Assembly: GCF_023094165.1 (NCBI RefSeq)
Contig: NZ_JALMDK010000002.1
Span: 881,541 to 945,540 of the forward strand
From: Crossiella sp. S99.2
Lineage (GTDB): Bacteria; Actinomycetota; Actinomycetes; Mycobacteriales; Pseudonocardiaceae
Direction of reading: 5' to 3'
DNA: 64,000 nucleotides
In this document: positions 43,224-52,179 of the stretch, one piece after another
Position numbering within the stretch: the first letter of the stretch is position 1
How the letters are laid out: every line of letters starts with the position of its first letter
The notes under the pieces: model-generated
What the model saw: the letters and a program-made list of their open reading frames with translations, nothing else
Database searches by the model: none
Told to the model about the DNA's origin: nothing
Made by a program: the position numbers and the translations under genes

Positions 43224-44740
43224 CGCTGGCGGCATTGCTGCTGGCCGGCTGCACGAGTGCGCCGGCGGCGGCGGACGGGCTGGTGCGGATCGACACGGGT
43301 GAGCTGCGCGGCACGGTGGCGGCGAATCACCTGAGCTACCAAGGGATTCCGTATGCCGCGCCGCCGGTGGGCGCGGATCGCTGGCAGCCGCCGAAACCGG
43401 CCGCGGCCTGGACCGGTGTGCGGGCGGCGGACAAGCCCGGCAACGCGTGCCCGCAGGAGGGCACCGAGTACGCGAAAACGAGCAGCACCACCGAGGATTG
43501 CCTGTACCTCAACGTGACCACGCCGAAACCGGGCGGGCGCAAGCCGGTGCTGGTGTGGATCCACGGTGACGGGGTGGTCGGCTCCGGGGCGTTGTTCGAC
43601 GGGGTTCCGCTGGCCACCTCCGGGGACGCGGTGGTGGTGACCATCAACTACCGGCTCGGCGTGTTCGGCGGGTTCGGCTACCCGGGACTGGCCGGGTCGG
43701 GCACGTTTGGGCTGGCCGACCAGCAGGCCGCGCTGCGCTGGGTGCAGCGCAACATCGGCGCGTTCGGCGGGGATCCGGGCAATGTCACCGTGATCGGCTC
43801 CTCCTACGGGGCTTCCTCGATCGGCGCGCACCTGGTTTCACCTGGGGGGCAAGGGCTTTTCCAGCGGGCGTCCGTCCACAGTGGAGAGGCGTTGATGCCG
43901 CTGCCCGCGGGCGCGGTGACGCCGGGGATCCCGGCGGTGGACTGGTTCATCTGGCGGTCGCTGGCCGAGACCGAGCAGCTGGGCGCGGCCATGGCGCCGG
44001 AGCTGGGTTGCGCGGACCTGGACTGCCTGCGGAAGCTCCCGGTGGACAAGCTGTTCCCGCTGATGCGGCTGTTCCAGAGCTACGCCTACGGCGGCGAGGT
44101 GCTGCCCGAGTTGCCGCCGAAGGCGTTGCGGGAAGGGCGATCCCAGGCGGTGTCGATGATGACCGGGATGACCAGGGATGAGCACCGGACCTTCGTCGGG
44201 CTGTTCCGGGACAAGCTGACCGCGCAGGAGTACCCGCGGCTGGTGGCCGAAGCGTTCGGCCCGCGGGCGGCGGCGATTCTGCGGGAGTACCCGCTGAGCC
44301 GGTTCGACTCACCGGCGCTGGCCTGGGCCACCGTGCTGACCGACGGACTGTGGGCCACGGCGACCTTCGAGCAGGCGGAACTGGCCGCGGGCAAGGGAAA
44401 GACCTTCGCCTACTCCTTCGCCGACCGGGACGCGCCGGTGTACCTGCCGTTCCCGGACACCGTGCCGCCCGGGGCTTTCCACGCCGCGGACACGCCGTAC
44501 CTGTTCCCGGACAAGGGTTTCCGGGACAAGGCCGGGCCGGGGCAGCGCGAGCTGTCCGAGCGGATGCTGAAGTACTGGGCCAATTTCGCCCGCACCGGCG
44601 ATCCGAACGGGCCGGGGTTGCCGCGCTGGGCGGAGTTCGGCGGTGCGAAGTACGTGCAGGCGCTGGCGCCCGGCGAGGGCACCCGTCAGGTCGACTTCGT
44701 GGCCCAGCACCGGCTGGAGTTCTGGCGGACCCTGCGCTGA
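43199..44740 (+). CDS. Carboxylesterase/lipase family lipoprotein
   Basis: 513-residue type B carboxylesterase with a lipoprotein signal (LLLAGC, Cys18). The conserved N-terminus YQGIPYAAPPVGADRW and EDCLYLNV are present. The oxyanion loop is GDG rather than GGG, and the nucleophile motif is GSSYG (Ser202), where most relatives have GESAG. The end of the catalytic domain has FHAADTPYLF. It would hydrolyse esters at the cell surface; the TetR protein encoded just upstream may sense its substrate or product. ATG follows GGGGAGAC. Confidence 0.87.
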   Translation: MGRGTAGLALAALLLAGCTSAPAAADGLVRIDTGELRGTVAANHLSYQGIPYAAPPVGADRWQPPKPAAAWTGVRAADKPGNACPQEGTEYAKTSSTTEDCLYLNVTTPKPGGRKPVLVWIHGDGVVGSGALFDGVPLATSGDAVVVTINYRLGVFGGFGYPGLAGSGTFGLADQQAALRWVQRNIGAFGGDPGNVTVIGSSYGASSIGAHLVSPGGQGLFQRASVHSGEALMPLPAGAVTPGIPAVDWFIWRSLAETEQLGAAMAPELGCADLDCLRKLPVDKLFPLMRLFQSYAYGGEVLPELPPKALREGRSQAVSMMTGMTRDEHRTFVGLFRDKLTAQEYPRLVAEAFGPRAAAILREYPLSRFDSPALAWATVLTDGLWATATFEQAELAAGKGKTFAYSFADRDAPVYLPFPDTVPPGAFHAADTPYLFPDKGFRDKAGPGQRELSERMLKYWANFARTGDPNGPGLPRWAEFGGAKYVQALAPGEGTRQVDFVAQHRLEFWRTLR

Positions 44741-44741
44741 G

Positions 44742-44954
44742 TCAGCGTGGCAACCCTGAGGCGCGCCAGGCGCCGGGGCCGGGCCGCAGCTCCGGGCGGT
44801 GCAGGCGGGCGCGATCACCCCAGGCCGAGCGGGGCTCCGGCTCCGGCTCGGCCTGCGGTGCGCTGGCCAGTCCGGCGACCACCGCGGTCAGCGCGGCCAG
44901 TTCGAGGTCGTCCGGGGTGCCCCGGACGACCCTGAGCAGGGGACGTTCGCTCAT
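44742..44954 (-). CDS. accE: Acyl-CoA carboxylase epsilon subunit
   Basis: 70-residue AccE. The N-terminus LLRVVRGTPDDLELAALTAV and the C-terminal WRASGLPR are diagnostic; the middle is a Pro/Glu linker. In mycobacteria and streptomycetes this small protein stabilises the AccA-AccD complex and is encoded right after accD. Here a secreted-protein gene is inserted between them, with 4-base overlaps on both sides (ATGA here). The 3' end is 1 base from the convergent esterase stop. Confidence 0.9.
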   Translation of the reverse strand: MSERPLLRVVRGTPDDLELAALTAVVAGLASAPQAEPEPEPRSAWGDRARLHRPELRPGPGAWRASGLPR

Positions 44955-46078
44955 GGCTTCAACTCCCGCAGCTTGTCCAGCGTCTTCAGTACCAGGTCCT
45001 GGTCACCGACCGCGACGTACACCTCCGCGTTGAGCCCGCGGAAGTTGTCCGTGTAGTTGGTGACCTCCATGGTGTAGGCCCCGCCCCAGGCGTTGTACGC
45101 GCGCGGCGCCTCGCTGTGCGCCCAGAAATAGGTGTTGTTCATCGGCGCCCCGGCGGGCGCCTGGAACGGGAACCGGGACCGCTGTAGGTAGAAGGCCATG
45201 CAGTGGGAGCCGGTCTCGGTGCAGCGCAGCACCGGATCGGCCTGCCCGCCCTCGTCGTGGCCGAACTCGGTGAGCTGCTTGGCATCCAGGTTGTACCGGT
45301 ACTGCGCGCTGAATTCCTTGAGGGTGTAGGCGACCAGCGTGCTGGCCACCGTGCGCGGGCTGTCCTCGCTGACGATGTCACCGCGGACGCGGAAGACGTT
45401 GGGCAGCGGTAGATCGTGGTCCGGCGCCAGCGCGATCTGGCTCCACAGCACGTACTGGGACAGACCGTCGGAGAACGGCGAGACGTTGCGCTGGTAGTCC
45501 GTGGCCTTGCAGTTCGCGGTCTCGCCCGGGTTCGGGTGACCCTCCTGCCCGTACGGCACGTAGTTGGCCATCCGGTTGACCGAGCTGAAGGTGGCTCCGG
45601 TCAGCTTCGGGTCGTGCAGGTAGCTGGTGCTGTCGCCGTGGAAGGGCGCGTTCGTCTCGCGGTCATCGTCCTGGCTGCCGGCCTGGGTCGGGTTGAAGCA
45701 CTCGGTCGGCCCCGGTTTGCCGGTCGGGTCCTGCAGCCGGGTCACCAGCGGGCGCAGCGCCCACTGGAAGGCCGCGCCGTGCCCACCGCTGCCGATGAAT
45801 TCCCTGCCGCCCCAACGAACTGACGCGATCGACCCGGCCAGCGCGGTGGAGGTGGTCACCGACACGGCGCCGTTGTCCGCGGTCAGGTCCGGGAACTCGC
45901 GGCCCCAGTTCTTCTGCTCCGCGCACTGCGACTTGTAGATCATCGTGAAGTCGTAGTGCGCCTTGATCCGCAGGTTCAGGTTCGCCGGTGCGGCGCACTC
46001 GTCCTGGGCCGCCGCGGCGGCGGGCGCGGGGACAGCCACGGCCAACGCGGCGGCCAGGAGCAGGAAACCGGTTCTCAC
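44951..46078 (-). CDS. Secreted protein inside the accD-accE operon, unknown
   Basis: 375 residues. The signal peptide ([20 protein letters not shown]) is cleaved near AQDE. The mature protein is beta-rich, with conserved-looking segments [27 protein letters not shown], and [10 protein letters not shown], suggestive of a mutarotase-like or carbohydrate-active beta-sandwich, but I cannot name the family. It has six Cys. GTG 46078 overlaps the accD stop (GTGA) and its own stop overlaps accE (ATGA), so it is cotranslated with the carboxylase subunits although it should be exported. Confidence 0.75.
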   Translation of the reverse strand: MRTGFLLLAAALAVAVPAPAAAAAQDECAAPANLNLRIKAHYDFTMIYKSQCAEQKNWGREFPDLTADNGAVSVTTSTALAGSIASVRWGGREFIGSGGHGAAFQWALRPLVTRLQDPTGKPGPTECFNPTQAGSQDDDRETNAPFHGDSTSYLHDPKLTGATFSSVNRMANYVPYGQEGHPNPGETANCKATDYQRNVSPFSDGLSQYVLWSQIALAPDHDLPLPNVFRVRGDIVSEDSPRTVASTLVAYTLKEFSAQYRYNLDAKQLTEFGHDEGGQADPVLRCTETGSHCMAFYLQRSRFPFQAPAGAPMNNTYFWAHSEAPRAYNAWGGAYTMEVTNYTDNFRGLNAEVYVAVGDQDLVLKTLDKLRELKP

Positions 46079-47724
46079 AGCGGGATGTTCCCATGCTTCT
46101 TCGGCGGCAGGGTTTCCCTTTTGTCTTTCAGCAAATTCAGCGCGCGGGCCACATAGCCTCGGGTATAGGAGGGCGGGATCACCGAGTCCACGTAACCGCG
46201 TTCGGCGGCCACGTACGGGTTGCACAGGGCGTCCTCGTACTCCTGCTGGAGCTTGGCGCGCAACGCGTCCACGTCCTCGCCGCGCTCGGCCGCCTGGGCC
46301 AGTGTCTTGCGGTGCACGATGTTGGCCGCGCCCTGTGCGCCCATCACCGCGATCTGCGCGGTCGGCCAGGCCAGGTTCACATCGGCGCCCAGGTGCTTGG
46401 AGCCCATCACGTCGTAGGCGCCGCCGTAGGCCTTACGGGTGATCACGGTGACCAGCGGCACGGTGGCCTCGGCGTAGGCGTAGATCAGCTTCGCGCCGCG
46501 CCGGATGATGCCGTTCCACTCCTGGTCGGTGCCCGGCAGGAAGCCCGGCACGTCCACGAAGGTCAGCACCGGCACGTTGAACGCGTCGCAGGTGCGCACG
46601 AACCGGGCCGCCTTCTCACTGGCGTCGATGTCCAGGCAGCCGGCGAACTGGGTGGGCTGGTTGGCCACCACGCCCACGCTGCGCCCGTCCACCCGGCCGA
46701 AGCCGATCAGGATGTTCGGCGCGAACAACGGCTGCACCTCAAGGAATTCGCCGTCGTCGAGGACCCGGGTGAGCACCTCGTGCATGTCGTAGGGCTGGTT
46801 CGCCGAATCCGGGATCAGCGTGTCCAGCTCGCGGTCCTCCTCGGTGAGCGAGTCGGCGATGGAGGACTCGGTCAGCGCCGGGCCCGGGTAGGCCGGCGGC
46901 TCGGAGAGGTTGTTCGCGGGCAGGTAGGACAGCAGCGACTTGACGTAGGAGATCGCGTCTTCCTCGTCGGAGCCGAGGTAGTGCGCGTTGCCGGACTTGG
47001 TGTTGTGCGTGCGCCCGCCGCCCAGTTCCTCGAAGCCGACCTCCTCACCGGTGACGGTCTTGATCACGTCCGGGCCGGTGATGAACATATGCGAGGTCTT
47101 GTCCACCATCACGGTGAAGTCGGTCAGCGCGGGGGAGTACACGTGCCCGCCCGCGGCCGCGCCCATGATCAGCGAGATCTGCGGGATGACCCCGGAGGCC
47201 AGCGTGTTGCGCCGGAAGATCTCGCCGTAGAGGCCGAGGGAGACCACGCCCTCCTGGATCCGCGCGCCACCGCCCTCGTTGATGCCGACCAGCGGCCGCC
47301 CGGTCTTGAGCGCCAGGTCCATCACCTTGACGATCTTCTCGCCGTAGACCTCGCCCAGCGAGCCGCCGAAGACGGTCACGTCCTGGCTGAACACGCAGAT
47401 CGGCCGCCCGTCCACGGTGCCGTAGCCGGTGACCACGCCATCGCCGTAGGGCCGGTTGTGCTCCTGACCGAAGTTGGTGGAGCGGTGCCGGGACAGCTCG
47501 TCCAGCTCCACGAACGAACCGGGGTCGACCAGCAGGTCGATCCGCTCGCGGGCGGTCATCTTGCCCTTGGCGTGCTGGCGTTCCACCGCCCGCGCCGATC
47601 CGGCGTGCACCGCCTCGTCGTTGCGGCGGTACAGGTCGGCCAGCTTGCCTGCCGTGGTGTGGATGTCCGGTTCGGCCGGGGCGGACTCCAGCGGCTGCCC
47701 CATCGGCGCGGTGGCACTGCTCAT
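46075..47724 (-). CDS. accD: Acyl-CoA carboxylase beta subunit (carboxyltransferase)
   Basis: 549-residue carboxyltransferase of the AccD5/PccB type. The N-terminal acyl-CoA-binding half contains [19 protein letters not shown] and the oxyanion-hole GGGARIQEG. The C-terminal biotin half has [25 protein letters not shown] and [15 protein letters not shown]. It probably carboxylates propionyl-CoA and acetyl-CoA together with AccA3. It is the syntenic equivalent of M. tuberculosis accD5 (Rv3280). ATG start at 47724, first gene of a three-gene operon. Confidence 0.95.
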   Translation of the reverse strand: MSSATAPMGQPLESAPAEPDIHTTAGKLADLYRRNDEAVHAGSARAVERQHAKGKMTARERIDLLVDPGSFVELDELSRHRSTNFGQEHNRPYGDGVVTGYGTVDGRPICVFSQDVTVFGGSLGEVYGEKIVKVMDLALKTGRPLVGINEGGGARIQEGVVSLGLYGEIFRRNTLASGVIPQISLIMGAAAGGHVYSPALTDFTVMVDKTSHMFITGPDVIKTVTGEEVGFEELGGGRTHNTKSGNAHYLGSDEEDAISYVKSLLSYLPANNLSEPPAYPGPALTESSIADSLTEEDRELDTLIPDSANQPYDMHEVLTRVLDDGEFLEVQPLFAPNILIGFGRVDGRSVGVVANQPTQFAGCLDIDASEKAARFVRTCDAFNVPVLTFVDVPGFLPGTDQEWNGIIRRGAKLIYAYAEATVPLVTVITRKAYGGAYDVMGSKHLGADVNLAWPTAQIAVMGAQGAANIVHRKTLAQAAERGEDVDALRAKLQQEYEDALCNPYVAAERGYVDSVIPPSYTRGYVARALNLLKDKRETLPPKKHGNIPL

Positions 47725-47795
47725 GACCAGGCAGCGTAACCAGCATCACGGCGGAAGCTACCGGCCCGTAGCCCATGTCACGTCGACGTCACCCC

Positions 47796-47826
47796 TTGAC
47801 CTCCACCGCGCTGGAGGTCACACCGT
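47796..47826 (+). promoter_or_regulatory. Second MerR-type promoter (19-bp spacer)
   Basis: TTGACC (47796-47801) is followed 19 bp later by CACCGT (47821-47826). The spacer region holds the perfect dyad TGACCTCCA-N6-TGGAGGTCA. The ATG at 47833 lies 7 bases after the -10 position, again suggesting a leaderless transcript. No MerR gene is adjacent. Confidence 0.6.
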
Positions 47827-47832
47827 GGACCC

Positions 47833-48879
47833 ATGCGTGATGACCTGGACAAACTCCTCGCCAGCCTGGAAGTTCTGGCCGACACCGGGGCCGAGCGGCG
47901 CGGCTACCTGGCCAACCACGGCCCGATGGCGGCCGAGGCGCTGGTGGCGCTGGGCCAGTCCGCGGCCGCCCCGGACTGGACCCTGCGGTACCGGCCGATC
48001 CTGGAACCCGAACCCGCCGAACGGTTCCGGCTGGACCCCGCGGACTGGCCCGAGCAGCTCGGCGAGATCGACCGGCTCGGCGACTGGACCGGCCTGTTCC
48101 GCCGCGAACTCACCGAGCGGCCCTGGCCAGAGGTGCTGCGTGCCTGGTGGCCGCGGCTGCTGCCCGGACTGGCCGCCAGCGCCACGCACGGGGTGATCCG
48201 CACCGCGCACGGGGTGCGCGCGCTGGAGCTGGCCGGGGCGGACCCGGACCCGCTGCTGGTGGACGAGTTGGCCAAGGGCCTGGGTTTCTGGGCCGCCCGC
48301 TACCAGGAACTGCCCGGCTCGCCCGCACTGCGCGGCCCGGACCCGCTGGGCGTGGCCTTGACCCGGCTGCCCCGGCTCACCCCGGACAAGATCGGGCTGG
48401 GTGGCGGGATCAGCGGCGATCTGGCCCACCTGGACGAGCTGCCCGGGTTCGCCGAGGGCCTGGACGGCTACGGCGCCCCGGCCGATCCGGCGGCCGTGCT
48501 GGACGAGCTGATCAGCGCGGCGGCCAGGGTGTTCCTGGCCAGGCCGGAGGCGCCGATCGAGTTCTGCCACGCGGTCACCGCGCCCGCCGCGATCCGGCTG
48601 GTGCTGCCGCATCTGCCCGCTGAGTTCGCCGCGCCGGCGGTGGCCGCGTCCTGGCAGGTGGTCGGCGGGATCGTGGCCGCGTTCTCCCCGGACCGGATCG
48701 ACGGCCTCGACGTCGTGCTGGCGGAGCCGCCCGCCGCCGAGGAGCTGGTGGCGCGGGCGGTGGCCTCCGGCGACGCGCACGTGATCAAGCTGACCGAGGC
48801 CGCGTTCCGGGAGCACGCGCGCACCGGCGACACCGCCCTGCTGCACGCCGCGCACGCGATGGCCGACCGGTGGCCGTGA
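47833..48879 (+). CDS. Questin oxidase-like protein (DUF4243)
   Basis: 348-residue helical protein resembling questin oxidase/AflY-type enzymes. Characteristic segments are NHGPMAAEALVALG, LLPGLAASATHGVIRTAHGVRAL, IEFCHAVTAPAAIRLVLP and DAHVIKLTEAAFRE, each centred on a conserved His. Fungal relatives catalyse Baeyer-Villiger-type ring oxidation of anthraquinones; bacterial members are uncharacterised. It stands alone behind a MerR-type promoter, suggesting induction by a redox-active or aromatic compound. It meets the sigma-CAP gene tail to tail with no gap. Confidence 0.82.
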   Translation: MRDDLDKLLASLEVLADTGAERRGYLANHGPMAAEALVALGQSAAAPDWTLRYRPILEPEPAERFRLDPADWPEQLGEIDRLGDWTGLFRRELTERPWPEVLRAWWPRLLPGLAASATHGVIRTAHGVRALELAGADPDPLLVDELAKGLGFWAARYQELPGSPALRGPDPLGVALTRLPRLTPDKIGLGGGISGDLAHLDELPGFAEGLDGYGAPADPAAVLDELISAAARVFLARPEAPIEFCHAVTAPAAIRLVLPHLPAEFAAPAVAASWQVVGGIVAAFSPDRIDGLDVVLAEPPAAEELVARAVASGDAHVIKLTEAAFREHARTGDTALLHAAHAMADRWP

Positions 48880-50259
48880 TCAGGCGCGGCCGTAGATCAC
48901 CGTCCAGTAGTAGTGGCATTCGCCGCCGACGGCCCGGCTGATGCCCACCGAGCGCACGTCGCAGCGCAGCGCGGGTGAGCCGTCGTCGGCGATCGTGGGC
49001 GCCATGTCCTTGGCGGTCTCCCGGTAGGCGGCCACCGCGGCGCCCGCGGTCTGCTGGTAGCCCGCGGCCCGGGCGCGATCGTCGACCGAGGTGCCGTCCG
49101 GGCTGGACATGCCGATGTAGTTGTTCTTCATCATGTCCGTGCTGTGCTGCCTGGCCGCGGTGTTCAGCCGCGGGTCCTGGCGCAGTGGCGGGCAGCCCGC
49201 GGCCGAGCGGCGGTCGTTGATCAGCACCGTGAGCGCCTCGCCGGGACCGGCCGGGGCGGTGCTCGGCGGGGTGCTGCTCGGGCGCGGGCGGGTGGTCGAG
49301 GTCGGCGGCGTGGAACTGCTCGGCGGTGGCGGGGTGGTCGTGGTCGGTTCCGCGGTGGTGGTCGAGGTGCTGGTGGCCGGGGGTGGCGGCGCGGCCTGCG
49401 GCGGGTCGACCGGGTGCGGCAGCAGGTAGTAGCCCACGGCCAGTGCCGCGGCCAGCGCGACCGGCACGGAAGCCTTGAACACCAGGGAGTTCCCGGCGTT
49501 CACCGGCAGCAGCGCCGGGTGGTCGGCGGCCACCGAGGCGCCCGCGAACAGCACGCCCAGCACGGTCAGCGGCGTGGTCAGGCGGCCGGCCAGGTCCCGG
49601 CACTGCGGGCAGCGGCGCAGGTGCCGGTCCACGCTCATCCGCTGCGGCAGTGACAGCGATTGCGGCCGGCCGGGGACCAGCTCGGCCAGTCGCGGGCAGC
49701 GGCGCGGGTTGCGCGCGACCAGCAGCATGCGCACCGCGTTGCCCAGCGCGGAGCGGGCCCGGTGCGCGAGCACCGCGGCGTGGTTGGCCCGCACGTCCAG
49801 GGCCTGTGCCAACTCCGGACCGGACAGGCCCTCGCGCACGGTCAGCTCCAGCACCGCGAGCTGCCGCGGTTCCAGGCTGGCCGCGGCGTCCCAGACCAGC
49901 CGGGCTGCCTCGTGCGCGGCGGCGGCCTCGGCCGGGGACGCCTCGCCGTCGACCAGCTCGGGTAGCTCCGGCAGCAGCGCGGGACCCGGCCTGCGCAGGT
50001 GATCCAGCGCGGCCCGGTGCGCGATGCTGACCAGCCAGGGCCGGAACCGTTCGGGTTCGCGCAGGTCAGCCAGGTTGCGCAGGGCGCTGACGAAGGCTTC
50101 CTGGCTGAGGTCCTCGGCCAGGTGCGGATCGCGGACCATGCGCCGCACAAAACCGGCGACCGCGGGCCAGTGCCGGGCGTAGAGCGTCGCGAACGATTGC
50201 GACGAACCGGCCGCCGCGGCGCGGACCAGATCCGCGTCAGTGGGTTCCTGGGTCTGCAC
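48880..50259 (-). CDS. Membrane-anchored sigma factor fused to extracellular CAP domain
   Basis: 459 residues combining parts normally on separate proteins. Residues 10-90 are ECF sigma region 2 (DLVRAAAAGSS, EDLSQEAFVSALRNL, FRPWLVSIAHRAALDHLRR). About 120-180 is region 4 (LSGPELAQALDVRANHAAVLAHRARS). A ZAS-like HxxxCxxC (His213, Cys217, Cys220) follows. Hydrophobic segments lie at about 229-243 and 262-281, then a Pro/Thr/Ser linker at 282-338 and a CAP/SCP domain at 341-459. The CAP domain has lost the usual His/Glu residues. GTG 50259 is the only start before region 2. It is probably a membrane-tethered sigma factor released on an external signal. Confidence 0.85.
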   Translation of the reverse strand: MQTQEPTDADLVRAAAAGSSQSFATLYARHWPAVAGFVRRMVRDPHLAEDLSQEAFVSALRNLADLREPERFRPWLVSIAHRAALDHLRRPGPALLPELPELVDGEASPAEAAAAHEAARLVWDAAASLEPRQLAVLELTVREGLSGPELAQALDVRANHAAVLAHRARSALGNAVRMLLVARNPRRCPRLAELVPGRPQSLSLPQRMSVDRHLRRCPQCRDLAGRLTTPLTVLGVLFAGASVAADHPALLPVNAGNSLVFKASVPVALAAALAVGYYLLPHPVDPPQAAPPPPATSTSTTTAEPTTTTPPPPSSSTPPTSTTRPRPSSTPPSTAPAGPGEALTVLINDRRSAAGCPPLRQDPRLNTAARQHSTDMMKNNYIGMSSPDGTSVDDRARAAGYQQTAGAAVAAYRETAKDMAPTIADDGSPALRCDVRSVGISRAVGGECHYYWTVIYGRA

Positions 50260-50351
50260 GAGCGGGGCCTCCGGACGCGAGTGCCGAACCTTTCCCGGAC
50301 TTTTTCGACTCAGACCGTAATCCCTCCGGGCGAGTTTCCGTCCTCCAGACG

Positions 50352-50389
50352 AGTGGCTGGGCCCGCACCCCTGCTCGGGCCCAGCCACT
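50352..50389. other. Strong hairpin in divergent sigma-CAP/CAP region
   Basis: 14-bp perfect stem (AGTGGCTGGGCCCG, 50352-50365, with 50376-50389) and a 10-base loop in the 167-bp divergent region, 37 bases before the CAP gene. There is no U-tract on either side. It could be a transcription attenuator, an RNA stability element, or a protein-binding site. Confidence 0.6.
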
Positions 50390-50426
50390 ACCCGTGTCCG
50401 GCACCCCGGAAAGGACCCCCTGACAA

Positions 50427-51179
50427 GTGACCGCACTCGAGAGGAGCAGACGATGGCGGCGGAACCGGACGATCATCGCCGTGCTGGCCGCGGCGACGGT
50501 GGGAGTGGGTGTGGCGGCATGGCTGACCACGCCGGAACAGCAGCCGCTGCCGGTGGCGGCATTGGCGACGCTGCCGCCAGGGATCGTCGACCCCGGTTCC
50601 GGCGTGGGTGGCCCTGCCCCGTCCGCCTCCGCCGGCCCGAGTGAGACCGGCACGACTGCCAGCAGCACCAGCCCGACCAGCCTGACCAGCGCGAAGCCCA
50701 GCCCGACCAGCGTCAGCCCGTCGAGCAGCCCGAAGCCCAGCCCCAAGCCGAAGCCGAGCAGCCCGGCGCCCAGCCGCACCCCGAACCCGCCGTCCGGGGA
50801 CGCGGCCGAGCAGTCCGTGCGCGAGCTGGTCGACGCCGAACGCGGCAAGGCCGGTTGCGCCGCGCTGCGCTGGGACGACCGGCTGGCCAGGGCCGCGGAC
50901 AAGCACAGCGCGGACATGGCGACCAACGACTACTTCTCGCACACCTCCCAGGACGGGCGATCCCCGTCCGACCGGGTCAAGGCCGAGGGCTACCATGGCG
51001 GCGCGGGCGAGAACATCGCCGCAGGCCAGACCACGCCCGAATCGGTCATGAAGACCTGGATGAACAGCCCTGGGCACCGGGCCAACATCCTCAACTGCGA
51101 CTACAAGTCGCTCGGGGTCGGCCTGCACCGCGGCGGCAGCTACCGCTTCTACTGGACGCAGAACTTCGGCCTGGCCTGA
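50427..51179 (+). CDS. Membrane-anchored CAP/SCP-domain protein
   Basis: 250 residues. An N-terminal signal anchor follows a basic stretch (RSRRWRRNRTIIAVLAAATV). A Ser/Pro/Lys/Thr-rich spacer of about 80 residues leads to a complete CAP domain (128-250). His172 is in DYFSHTSQDG, Glu195 in GENIA and His217 in SPGHRANIL. It is of the YkwD type common in bacteria; the role is uncertain (proposed ligand or lipid binding or proteolysis in relatives). It is divergent from the sigma-CAP fusion, and the two CAP domains share RxxxGCxxLRxDxRLxxAAxxHSxDM. GTG start at 50427. Confidence 0.85.
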   Translation: MTALERSRRWRRNRTIIAVLAAATVGVGVAAWLTTPEQQPLPVAALATLPPGIVDPGSGVGGPAPSASAGPSETGTTASSTSPTSLTSAKPSPTSVSPSSSPKPSPKPKPSSPAPSRTPNPPSGDAAEQSVRELVDAERGKAGCAALRWDDRLARAADKHSADMATNDYFSHTSQDGRSPSDRVKAEGYHGGAGENIAAGQTTPESVMKTWMNSPGHRANILNCDYKSLGVGLHRGGSYRFYWTQNFGLA

Positions 51180-51214
51180 CCGGCCGTTCACCCGGGTTTT
51201 CGTACACTGGTCCG

Positions 51215-52096
51215 GTGCGTGATTGGGACGATCAGGCGCCCGCGGAACGGCCCCCGCTGGACGCCGAGGGGCTGCGCGAGAAGCTCGTGCGGCCGGGTGG
51301 GCCGTACGCGGCGCTGGAGGTCGTCTCCTGCACCGGATCCACCAACTCCGACCTGGTCGCCGCCGCGCAGTCCGGCGCGGCGGACCGGACGGTGCTCATC
51401 GCCGAGACCCAGACCGCCGGCCGTGGCCGCAACCACGACCGGCAGTGGTTCTCCCCGCCGAGGGCCGGGCTGTACCTGAGCGTGTTGCTGCGCCCCGGCG
51501 GGGTGCCGTTCCCGCGGCTGGGCTGGCTGGTGATGCTGGCCGGGGTCGCGGTGGTCAACGCGGTCGGCGAGCTGTGCGAGGTGCAGGCCCGGCTGAAGTG
51601 GCCGAACGACCTGCTGGTCGGCCCGGACCTGGCCAAGTGCGGCGGCATCCTGGCCGAGGTGGTCGCCGGTCAGCCTGAACCCGCGGTGGTGCTGGGCATC
51701 GGCGTCAACGTGCACCACACCAGGGACGAGCTGCCGGTGGGACCCGGCGGGCTGCGGCCGACCTCGCTCGCGCTGCAACAGGCCGCCAGCCTGGACCGCC
51801 AGCTCCTCGCGGTCCGGCTGCTGGAGGAGCTGGCCAGGGCCGAGGCGCACTGGCGGGAGGCCGAGGGCGATCCCGGCCGGTGCGGACTGGTCGGGGACTA
51901 CCGCTCGGCCTGCTCGACCCTGGGCAAACAGGTCAGGGTGGAACTGCCCGGCGGCGCGGAGCTGACCGGCTTCGCCGCCGACGTGGACCTGGACGGCCGC
52001 CTGGTGATCCGCACCACCACCGGCGAACTCAAACCGGTTTCCGCAGGTGACGTGGTGCACCTGCGGCCGGTCACGCCGACCGGGGTGGCTGGTTAG
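51215..52096 (+). CDS. birA: Biotin-acetyl-CoA-carboxylase ligase
   Basis: 293-residue monofunctional biotin protein ligase that attaches biotin to the AccA BCCP domain. The substrate loop ETQTAGRGRNHDRQWFS is intact, followed by RLKWPNDLLVG with the catalytic Lys and a small C-terminal domain. There is no N-terminal HTH, so it should not act as a repressor. GTG 51215 lies 7 bases after TACACT (51203-51208), so a leaderless mRNA is possible. It matches M. tuberculosis birA (Rv3279c) beside the carboxylase genes. Confidence 0.93.
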   Translation: MRDWDDQAPAERPPLDAEGLREKLVRPGGPYAALEVVSCTGSTNSDLVAAAQSGAADRTVLIAETQTAGRGRNHDRQWFSPPRAGLYLSVLLRPGGVPFPRLGWLVMLAGVAVVNAVGELCEVQARLKWPNDLLVGPDLAKCGGILAEVVAGQPEPAVVLGIGVNVHHTRDELPVGPGGLRPTSLALQQAASLDRQLLAVRLLEELARAEAHWREAEGDPGRCGLVGDYRSACSTLGKQVRVELPGGAELTGFAADVDLDGRLVIRTTTGELKPVSAGDVVHLRPVTPTGVAG

Positions 52097-52179
52097 GGCC
52101 GGTCGTCGGGGTGCGCGGTCAGTGCGCGCCGGTACCGTGATCGTCGACCGAATGGTGTGCCATTCCTGGAGGAAGTGCC

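Noticed and set aside
51187..51214. Complete promoter for birA with TTCACC and TACACT
   Set aside because: The spacer between these boxes is only 10 bp, too short; only the -10-like TACACT is kept as a possibility.
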